In this document: piece by piece, positions 1 through 5,153 of the stretch
How positions within the stretch are numbered: the first letter of the stretch is position 1
Layout: each line of letters starts with the position of its first letter
NCBI GenBank assembly: GCA_030635465.1
Contig: DAOVYU010000057.1
Location: forward strand, 1 to 6,643
DNA length: 6,643 nucleotides
Origin: Bacteroidales bacterium
Lineage (GTDB): Bacteria > Bacteroidota > Bacteroidia > Bacteroidales > JAADJA01
Reading direction: 5' to 3'
Notes under the pieces: generated by a model
Told to the model about the DNA's origin: nothing
The model's database searches: none
What the model saw: only the letters and a program-made list of their open reading frames with translations
Program-made: the position numbers and the translations under genes

Positions 1-1090
1 AAAATGGCAACTTAACAATTTTTGCTTTTAATAGTTTATTTCTGATTTTGATAAAAATCTCCGTATCGAATTTTGTGAATCCTTTTTTCACATAACCCAT
101 ACCAATGGCCTTATTCAATGCAGGAGCCATAGTCCCGGAAGTAACTTCTCCGATATTATTACCTTCTGCATCACAAATTTCATAATGCTGACGTGCAATG
201 CCCCTGTCAATCATTTCAAATCCTCGCAAACGTCTTTTAACTCCTTCTTCTTTTTGAATCAGGAGGAATTCCTTATCAATAAATTTCTTCTCATCGGTAA
301 ATTTTGTAATCCAACCCAACCCAGCTTCAATGGGAGAAGTAGTTTCGTTGATATCATTTCCATAGAGGCAAAAGCCCATTTCCAGTCGAAGGGTATCGCG
401 GGCAGCCAATCCAATTGGTTTTATTCCAAACTCCTCTCCTGCTTCAAAAACAGCTTTCCAAATTTTAGGAGCATCTTCGTTTTGCATATAAATTTCGCAA
501 CCACCAGAACCCGTATATCCGGTTGTTGAAAAAATCAAATCATCAACACCTGCAAACTTTAACTTTTTAAAGGTATAGTATTCCATATCTTCCACTTGCT
601 CATCAGTTAGCTTTTGCATAGCTTTTAAGGCCATGGGGCCTTGTATGGCTAACTGGGCAATTTCGTCAGAAGCATTGAATAAATCCTTATCCTCTAAGCC
701 AAATTCCTTTCCCTTCTCCTGCAGCCATTTCCAGTCTTTATCAACATTGGCACCATTAATTACCAATAAATAAGTCTCTTTATCTATTTGGTAAACCAGT
801 AAATCATCTACAATTCCGCCTTTACCGTTAGGAAAACAAGAATATTGCACTTTACCATCAAATAATTTGGATGCATCATTGGAAGTAACCCATTGAACAA
901 AATCAAGCGCCTTAGAACCTTTTACCCACACCTCACCCATATGAGAAACATCAAATACCCCTAAATTACTTCTGACTGTCAGGTGTTCTTTAACCAAGCC
1001 TTCATACTGAATAGGCATATAAAAACCGGCAAATTCAACCATTTTTGCCCCTAAATCTTCATGGAACTTTATAAATGCTGTATGTTTCAT
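1..1090 (-). CDS. gcvT: Aminomethyltransferase, glycine cleavage system T protein (C-terminus cut by window edge)
   Basis: The T protein takes the aminomethyl group from lipoyl-H protein, passes the one-carbon unit to tetrahydrofolate and releases ammonia, in the cytoplasmic glycine cleavage complex. I translated the minus strand from the ATG at 1090; the frame stays open for 363 codons to the edge. Family signatures in order: an N-terminal LGAKMVEFAGFYMPIQY stretch (13-29), DVSHMGE (47-53), GGIVDDLLVY (91-100) with the conserved Asp pair at 95-96 that includes the catalytic Asp, GYTGSGGCE (191-199), and ARDTLRLE (230-237) followed by the LYGND segment. The last visible residues, KLPF, match the usual C-terminus of Bacteroidota homologues, so only a few residues should be missing. 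The family is about 360-370 residues long. No other gcv gene is visible. It is divergent from the dehydratase gene and has its own -7 element. Identification is very secure; the stop codon lies outside the window. Confidence 0.97.
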   Translation of the reverse strand, partial: MKHTAFIKFHEDLGAKMVEFAGFYMPIQYEGLVKEHLTVRSNLGVFDVSHMGEVWVKGSKALDFVQWVTSNDASKLFDGKVQYSCFPNGKGGIVDDLLVYQIDKETYLLVINGANVDKDWKWLQEKGKEFGLEDKDLFNASDEIAQLAIQGPMALKAMQKLTDEQVEDMEYYTFKKLKFAGVDDLIFSTTGYTGSGGCEIYMQNEDAPKIWKAVFEAGEEFGIKPIGLAARDTLRLEMGFCLYGNDINETTSPIEAGLGWITKFTDEKKFIDKEFLLIQKEEGVKRRLRGFEMIDRGIARQHYEICDAEGNNIGEVTSGTMAPALNKAIGMGYVKKGFTKFDTEIFIKIRNKLLKAKIVKLPF

Positions 1091-1125
1091 TTTTTCAATC
1101 AATTAAACAATCTGAAAATTTTGGG

Positions 1126-1133
1126 CAAAAGTA
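1126..1133 (-). promoter_or_regulatory. Bacteroidota -7 promoter element for gcvT
   Basis: Reading the minus strand, TACTTTTG is an exact TAnnTTTG match 35 bases upstream of the gcvT ATG. This predicts a 5' leader of roughly 28-32 nt. No convincing -33 TTTG is seen at the usual spacing (the nearest is TTGG, a few bases too far), so the call rests on the -7 box and its position. Confidence 0.55.
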
Positions 1134-1178
1134 TAAAAATAGAAGAACACCACATCCAATATTATTTCTAAATTAGCT

Positions 1179-1186
1179 TAAATTTG
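1179..1186 (+). promoter_or_regulatory. Bacteroidota -7 promoter element for the dehydratase gene
   Basis: TAAATTTG is an exact TAnnTTTG match ending 17 bases before the ATG at 1204. Transcription would start about 1189-1192, leaving a leader of only about 12-15 nt. No clear -33 TTTG is present. The element lies back to back with the gcvT -7 box about 45 bp away. Confidence 0.5.
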
Positions 1187-1203
1187 CACTTCAAATAACA
1201 GAT

Positions 1204-3081
1204 ATGTTTTTTTTGAAACAAAATATTCCTAGGTGGGCGATTTTCCTGATTGATATTTTAATTGTAATGGGTTCTATATTTTTGGCCTACATGGTCCGCT
1301 TTAATTTTAAGGTGCCACAAAACGAAATGAGCCAGTGGACAATAGTATTCTCAATTATCCTTGTAGTACGCGCAATAAGCTTTTTAATATCAAAAACCTA
1401 TGCCGGGATCATTCGTTTTACTTCCATGCAGGATGCTGTACGGATCTTCATCGTCATATTTTCTGGTTCGGCCCTATTTACCATCACAAACCTTATTTCC
1501 TATTATTTTATCAATGGGCATTTTGTAATTCCATTTTCTATCATTGTCATTGAATTTATGACAGTTATTTTATTAATGATCACTTTCCGGATAGTGGTTA
1601 AAATAGCTTATCTGGAAATTAAAAACCCCGGAGGCTCTAAAAACAAGGTCATCATTTATGGTGCGGGTGAAGCTGGCGTGATTACCAAACAGGCATTGGA
1701 TCGTGACCTTGGAATCCGTTATAAAGTCATTGCATTTATCGATGAAGACAAAAATAAGGTCGGTAAAAAGCTGGAAGGTGTTGACATTTTTGGATTTGAT
1801 AAACTGGAAACACTCCTCACAGAAAATGAGGTGGATAACCTGATCATTTCCATTCAAAAACTAAAACCTGAAAAAAAGCAGCGAATCGTAGAAGTTTGCC
1901 TGCCTTTTGAAACAAAAATCATGACAGTTCCACCGGTATCAAGCTGGACAGATGGTGTACTGAGTTATAATCAGATTAAAAAGATCAAGATTGAAGACCT
2001 GCTGGAAAGGGACGAAATCAACATGGATGTGGATGATATCAAAAAAGAACTGTCCAATAAGGTTGTAATGATCACGGGTGCGGCAGGTTCCATTGGCAGT
2101 GAACTGGTTCGACAGATCATCAATTTCGACCCCAGGGAGATCATCCTCATCGACCAGGCAGAAAGTGCCATGTTTGATATCGAAATTGAGTTGCAGGAAA
2201 AATATCCAAACCGGAACTTTAAAATTGCTGTGGCAGATATTTGCAATAAAGTGCGGATGGAACATGCTTTTCAAGTATTCAAGCCTCAGATTGTCTACCA
2301 TGCTGCCGCTTATAAGCATGTGCCTATGATGGAAAATAACCCTTCAGAAGCATTAAACACCAATGTGAATGGATCTAAGATAATTGCTGACCTTTCCGTT
2401 CAGTATGGAGTGGAAAAATTCATCATGATCTCCACTGATAAAGCAGTAAACCCAACAAATGTGATGGGAGCCTCCAAACGCATTGCTGAAATATACATTC
2501 AAGCACTCAACCAAAAAAGCAAAACAGTTTTTATTACAACCCGCTTTGGAAATGTTTTAGGCTCCAATGGTTCTGCTGTAACCCTTTTCAGGAAACAAAT
2601 TGAAAAGGGTGGACCTGTTACCGTGACCCATCGGGATGTGATCCGGTATTTTATGACCATCCCCGAAGCCTGTAGATTGGTTTTAGAAGCAGGTATGATG
2701 GGAAAAGGTGGCGAGATATATTTGTTTGACATGGGGAATCCAGTAAAAATTGTCGACCTGGCAGAACGGATGATCCGCCTATCAGGATTAGAACTGGATA
2801 AGGATATCAAAATAAAATTTACGGGTTTACGACCAGGTGAAAAATTATATGAAGAGTTGCTGAACAATGAAGAAAACACCCTTCCAACCCACCATTCTCA
2901 AATTATGATTGGGAAGGTAAAAACCTATGAATATAAAACTGTCCAAAAGGACATCATTGAGTTGATTGCCTTATTCAACCAGCAGGACAATACTGATATA
3001 GTGAGGAAAATGAAAACCATTGTCCCAGAATTTATCAGTAAAAATTCTGTTTTTGAGGAACTGGATAAAAATATTGAATAG
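1204..3081 (+). CDS. Membrane-anchored nucleotide-sugar 4,6-dehydratase, FlaA1/WbpM/PglF (CapD-like) family
   Basis: The likely role is NAD(P)-dependent 4,6-dehydration of a UDP-HexNAc such as UDP-GlcNAc, the first step towards deoxy-amino sugars for O-antigen, capsule or protein glycans, at the cytoplasmic face of the inner membrane. The 625 residues match the long form of the family. Four hydrophobic segments (about 11-31, 45-62, 80-101, 107-132) are followed by a first Rossmann-like domain with YGAGEAG (152-158) and then the catalytic SDR domain. The latter has TGAAGSIGSE (291-300; Gly292, Gly295, Gly298), HAAAYKHVP (366-374), STDKAVNPTNVMGASKR (410-426), RFGNVLGSNGS (447-457) and GLRPGEKLYEELL (541-553). 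The usual SDR YxxxK reads Met421-xxx-Lys425, as in WbpM-type enzymes, with Thr411-Asp412-Lys413 nearby. The ATG at 1204 begins just before the first membrane helix. No glycosyltransferase or aminotransferase genes adjoin it, so the exact sugar and polymer are unknown. Family assignment is secure; the substrate is inferred. Confidence 0.93.
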   Translation: MFFLKQNIPRWAIFLIDILIVMGSIFLAYMVRFNFKVPQNEMSQWTIVFSIILVVRAISFLISKTYAGIIRFTSMQDAVRIFIVIFSGSALFTITNLISYYFINGHFVIPFSIIVIEFMTVILLMITFRIVVKIAYLEIKNPGGSKNKVIIYGAGEAGVITKQALDRDLGIRYKVIAFIDEDKNKVGKKLEGVDIFGFDKLETLLTENEVDNLIISIQKLKPEKKQRIVEVCLPFETKIMTVPPVSSWTDGVLSYNQIKKIKIEDLLERDEINMDVDDIKKELSNKVVMITGAAGSIGSELVRQIINFDPREIILIDQAESAMFDIEIELQEKYPNRNFKIAVADICNKVRMEHAFQVFKPQIVYHAAAYKHVPMMENNPSEALNTNVNGSKIIADLSVQYGVEKFIMISTDKAVNPTNVMGASKRIAEIYIQALNQKSKTVFITTRFGNVLGSNGSAVTLFRKQIEKGGPVTVTHRDVIRYFMTIPEACRLVLEAGMMGKGGEIYLFDMGNPVKIVDLAERMIRLSGLELDKDIKIKFTGLRPGEKLYEELLNNEENTLPTHHSQIMIGKVKTYEYKTVQKDIIELIALFNQQDNTDIVRKMKTIVPEFISKNSVFEELDKNIE

Positions 3082-3129
3082 TTAATTCTCAATTAATTAT
3101 TCTTTTACCATAAGCTATTAACTAATAAA

Positions 3130-3642
3130 TTACTGCGGAAATTTGCTACTCAGGTATTGCAGCACATCAGATAAAATAATTTCCGAATTTCCGTTAATTA
3201 AATAAATGTCTTTCAGCTTTTTTTTAGGTTGGCCAAATTTAAGGTAGCTTTTCCAGATATGATCCATATACCAGGCAGGCTCAATACCCCAGCGGGTATC
3301 TTTAATTTTTCGGTCAAGGAATGTTTCTTTGGATATTTCGATAAATAGTTTCTTATCGTACAACTCATTTATCTTTTTATCGTAGTAGGCAAAAATCCCT
3401 TCAACGATAACAAAATCGTGAGACTTTATGGCCTCAACAATGGTTTGTTTAAATTTTACAAAGTTGATGGACTCCGGGGCTTCCCAATCGATGTGATCAA
3501 AAATATGTGGGATTTTATCAGATGGAAGGGCAAAGTTATCCTGTGAAATTATTTTAGTGGATCTATCCCGGAAATGGTTCACTAAATTTTCCGCCAGATG
3601 GGATTTTCCTGAATTACTTACTCCTCCGATTCCAATAACCAC
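3130..3642 (-). CDS. Small P-loop nucleoside kinase, nicotinamide riboside kinase-like (uridine kinase superfamily)
   Basis: This cytoplasmic kinase probably uses ATP to phosphorylate the ribose 5'-hydroxyl of a nucleoside. In 170 residues it has a Walker A GVSNSGKS (7-14), ISQDNF (32-37), IVEGIF (79-84), a lid-like RKIKDTRWG (111-119), and a DHIWKSYLKF segment (127-136). From memory of the family, these line up in order with human NRK1 (GVTNSGKT, ISQDDF, IIEGF, and DGHVWPMYLKY), including the functional Asp36 and Glu98, here Asp35 and Glu81. NRK makes NMN for NAD salvage; uridine kinase is the alternative and often the automatic label. The start is GTG at 3642: an in-frame TAA lies two codons upstream and the first beta strand begins at once, so no longer start exists. 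There is no Shine-Dalgarno sequence. The gene is convergent with the dehydratase (48 bp gap) and is followed by no operon partner, so context does not fix the substrate. Confidence 0.75.
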   Translation of the reverse strand: MVIGIGGVSNSGKSHLAENLVNHFRDRSTKIISQDNFALPSDKIPHIFDHIDWEAPESINFVKFKQTIVEAIKSHDFVIVEGIFAYYDKKINELYDKKLFIEISKETFLDRKIKDTRWGIEPAWYMDHIWKSYLKFGQPKKKLKDIYLINGNSEIILSDVLQYLSSKFPQ

Positions 3643-3669
3643 CTTTTATTAGTTTTACGATTGCTAATG

Positions 3670-3677
3670 CAAAGTTA
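3670..3677 (-). promoter_or_regulatory. Bacteroidota -7 promoter element for the NRK-like kinase gene
   Basis: The minus strand reads TAACTTTG, an exact TAnnTTTG, 27 bases upstream of the GTG start. It lies about 30 bp beyond the terminator of the preceding minus-strand gene, so the kinase is probably transcribed on its own. No good -33 TTTG is found at the expected distance. Confidence 0.5.
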
Positions 3678-3705
3678 ATAATATTGAACACAACATCTAA
3701 TAAAC

Positions 3706-3731
3706 AAAAAAGCCTGCACAATGGCAGGCTT
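3706..3731 (-). terminator. Rho-independent terminator of the T9SS-sorted protein gene
   Basis: On the minus strand, a perfect 8-bp stem AAGCCTGC/GCAGGCTT (arms 3731-3724 and 3717-3710) with a 6-nt loop is followed by six T residues, then GTTTATT. It begins 23 bases after the TAA of the gene ending at 3754. The T-run on the minus side and the lack of one on the plus side show the direction. It separates this gene from the kinase gene downstream. Confidence 0.85.
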
Positions 3732-3753
3732 CAAATTATATTTTGGCTTTTAG

Positions 3754-5013
3754 TTATTCAATCACAATCTTTCTACTCATAATATTATCTCCCTGGGTAA
3801 CTTTCAAAAAATAGGTACCACTTTTTTCACCGGAGATATCAATTTCTTTTTCATAAGTACCATTGAAGTTTTTCAAAGACTCATTGTAAACCTCTGCACC
3901 ATTTAAATCATAGATTTTGATATCAGTATTTCCTTCTTCGGAAGTATTAAATTTTAATGAAAATTTACCATTGCTTGGGTTTGGACTAAATTTTAAACTC
4001 TCAACTTTTAATTTATTATCTTCAGATTCAGGGAATAATTGCACACCTGCTTTCTCCATGGTTTCCTTGTCTTCTTCATCAGGTGTTTCTATGATCACCT
4101 TTGTTTTAATTACAATGGTTTTATCACCCTCTTGCTTTTTAATGACACTTACAAACACCTCCTGTTCTTCTCCGTCGCCTCCTTCTGTAACAAATACATT
4201 GTGCGTCATTTCCATATCCTCAGTGCTTACAATACCATCCTTACTTTTTATAACGATCACTTTACTATCGCCTTCTGTTTCCACATCAACCCACACATTG
4301 TCACCTTCTTCTTTCCAGATAATATCTGTATCTCCTTCTGCCTTTACCACATTTCCATTTTCATCAATCATAAAAGCACCTTCTCCATCCTTAATGATAT
4401 ATTCTTTTATTTCTCCATCTTCATCAGTAATAATTACCTTATTCCCATCTTCAGTCTCCTCAACCTGTACATTGGTTCCTATTTTTTCATGCCAGTTAAC
4501 CTCATCTCCGCTAATTATCATAATATCTTCATCAGATGCATCACCCTTGTGTTTGATAATTATAGTCTTTTCCCCGTCCTCAGTTTTAATGGTTTTCATT
4601 TCTTCATCATCCGAAATAAAAACAGTATGCTCATCTCCATCCATTTGTAAGGTAATGACTTTAGTATTCTCCAGTGAATCTGCAACTTCTACAATGAGGT
4701 CTATTGTTGTGATGATTTCACCATCTTCTCCAATCTCCTCTTCAATTTCTTTAGTAATGATTATTGTTTCTTCATTCCCATCTCCAATAAACACATCCAT
4801 ATCTTCTAATCCTTCAAAGTCCTCAAGATCTGAAATGGCAATGGTTGTATCAATTACCGTTTCTTCACCATTTATATTTTTGATCATTTTTATTTTCACC
4901 TCTTTTGTTTGTTCATTAGATTCCTGAGCATTTAATTGAATTGTAGTGGAGGCAAAAACAACTACTAATAAAGTAGTGGTTGCCATTTTTAAGAATGTGT
5001 TCAAAGTTTTCAT
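3754..5013 (-). CDS. Secreted acidic repeat protein with C-terminal type IX secretion sorting domain
   Basis: I do not recognise a named function. The 419-residue product starts with a signal peptide: Lys2 and Lys9, a hydrophobic core about 11-22, and likely cleavage after LNA at 27-29, leaving Gln30 as the mature N-terminus. The C-terminus (about 336-419) is a T9SS type A sorting domain, with FSPNPSNGKFSLKF at 342-355, a KIYDLNGAEVY segment, and GTYFLKVTQ and RKIVIE at the end. It should therefore cross both membranes and be surface-attached or released. The middle (about 35-330) is very rich in Glu, Asp, Gly, Ile and Val, has no Cys, and repeats short strands of the form E-(D/G)-(G/D)-x-K-x-I-x-I, suggesting an extended beta-rich acidic fold. 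The ATG at 5013 gives a complete signal peptide. It ends in an intrinsic terminator and is divergent from a histidine kinase across a region of phased repeats, suggesting joint regulation. Metal binding, matrix and signalling roles are all possible; none is shown. Confidence 0.9.
   Translation of the reverse strand: MKTLNTFLKMATTTLLVVVFASTTIQLNAQESNEQTKEVKIKMIKNINGEETVIDTTIAISDLEDFEGLEDMDVFIGDGNEETIIITKEIEEEIGEDGEIITTIDLIVEVADSLENTKVITLQMDGDEHTVFISDDEEMKTIKTEDGEKTIIIKHKGDASDEDIMIISGDEVNWHEKIGTNVQVEETEDGNKVIITDEDGEIKEYIIKDGEGAFMIDENGNVVKAEGDTDIIWKEEGDNVWVDVETEGDSKVIVIKSKDGIVSTEDMEMTHNVFVTEGGDGEEQEVFVSVIKKQEGDKTIVIKTKVIIETPDEEDKETMEKAGVQLFPESEDNKLKVESLKFSPNPSNGKFSLKFNTSEEGNTDIKIYDLNGAEVYNESLKNFNGTYEKEIDISGEKSGTYFLKVTQGDNIMSRKIVIE
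3757..4008 (-). other. T9SS type A C-terminal sorting domain (protein region 336-419)
   Basis: This segment encodes the conserved sorting domain recognised by the type IX translocon: the PNPSNG turn near its start (345-349), a central K-I-Y-D-L-N-G-A-E-V-Y strand pair, and a final GTYFLKV...SRKIVIE. Such domains are normally removed as the cargo is attached to the cell surface or released. Its presence requires T9SS genes elsewhere in the genome. Confidence 0.92.
4096..4785 (-). repeat. Degenerate acidic beta-strand repeats inside the secreted protein (residues 77-306)
   Basis: Related short units recur in the translation: GDGNEETIIITK (77-88), TEDGEKTIIIKHKG (144-157), TEDGNKVIITDEDG (187-200), TEGDSKVIVIKSKDG (246-260) and QEGDKTIVIKTK (294-305). 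The core is acidic-Gly turn, Lys, then alternating Ile/Val. Spacing is irregular (about 67, 43, 59 and 48 residues), so this is old divergent duplication or convergence on a strand-turn pattern rather than a recent tandem array. Confidence 0.65.
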
Positions 5014-5047
5014 GATTATAAGTTTAAATGAATAATTTTTAACGTTA

Positions 5048-5055
5048 CAAAACTA
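5048..5055 (-). promoter_or_regulatory. Bacteroidota -7 promoter element for the secreted protein gene
   Basis: The minus strand reads TAGTTTTG, an exact TAnnTTTG, 34 bases upstream of the ATG at 5013. The predicted leader is about 28-32 nt. The expected -33 position falls inside the nearby GTTAA repeat array instead of on a TTTG, which fits a promoter that depends on a bound regulator. Confidence 0.55.
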
Positions 5056-5067
5056 ATACAAGATTCA

Positions 5068-5115
5068 GGTTGATATAGTTAAAGACAGGTTAAAAAAGGT
5101 TAAGGAAAAGTTAAA
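5068..5115. promoter_or_regulatory. Phased GTTAA direct-repeat array, candidate response-regulator operator
   Basis: On the plus strand GTTAA occurs with its G at 5078, 5089, 5099 and 5110, with a variant GTTGA at 5069. The steps are 9, 11, 10 and 11 bp, close to one helical turn, so all copies face the same side of the DNA. Three of the five are preceded by an extra G (GGTT), and three continue as GTTAAA. OmpR/PhoB-family regulators bind tandem direct repeats with this kind of spacing. The array sits between the two divergent -7 elements, ending about 26 bp before the kinase -7 box and starting 13 bp upstream of the secreted-protein -7 box. The binding protein is inferred from the neighbouring histidine kinase; it is not seen here. 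Confidence 0.6.
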
Positions 5116-5141
5116 GTCATTTACAGGCCTGCTAAATTTTC

Positions 5142-5149
5142 TATTTTTG
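5142..5149 (+). promoter_or_regulatory. Bacteroidota -7 promoter element for the histidine kinase gene
   Basis: TATTTTTG is an exact TAnnTTTG match ending only four bases before the GTG at 5154. Transcription would start about 5152-5156, so the message from this promoter would be leaderless or nearly so if GTG is used. A partial -33 (TTTA, 5120-5123) lies at about the right distance, just downstream of the last GTTAA repeat. Confidence 0.5.
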
Positions 5150-5153
5150 TATT

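Noticed and set aside
185..529. Plus-strand open frame of 114 codons
   Set aside because: It lies wholly inside gcvT on the opposite strand and its translation has no recognisable features.
1335..2879. Several open frames of 70-126 codons on both strands within the dehydratase gene
   Set aside because: They are out-of-frame shadows of a well-conserved full-length enzyme; none has a promoter or a protein-like pattern.
3079..3124. Inverted repeat TAGTTAAT...ATTAACTA and a small TTAATT/AATTAA hairpin between the convergent dehydratase and kinase genes
   Set aside because: The stems contain almost only A and T, the 8-bp pair has a 30-nt loop, and no clean T-run follows. A terminator is expected here, but this structure is too weak to call.
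3130..3642. Possible 5' truncation of the kinase gene because it starts with GTG and only two residues precede the first beta strand
   Set aside because: An in-frame stop lies two codons upstream, a -7 element lies at a sensible distance, and related kinases also begin just before the P-loop strand, so the gene looks complete.
3917..4927. Long plus-strand open frames (up to 336 codons; another at 4039-4650) opposite the secreted protein gene
   Set aside because: They are antisense images of a Glu/Asp/Ile-rich coding strand, giving Ser/Ile/Phe-rich translations with no domain. The minus-strand product has a signal peptide, a T9SS domain, a promoter and a terminator.
5036..5043. Extra GTTAAAAA copy in the opposite orientation near the secreted-protein transcription start
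   Set aside because: It is inverted and separated from the phased array by about 25 bp; a single short AT-rich match is expected by chance.
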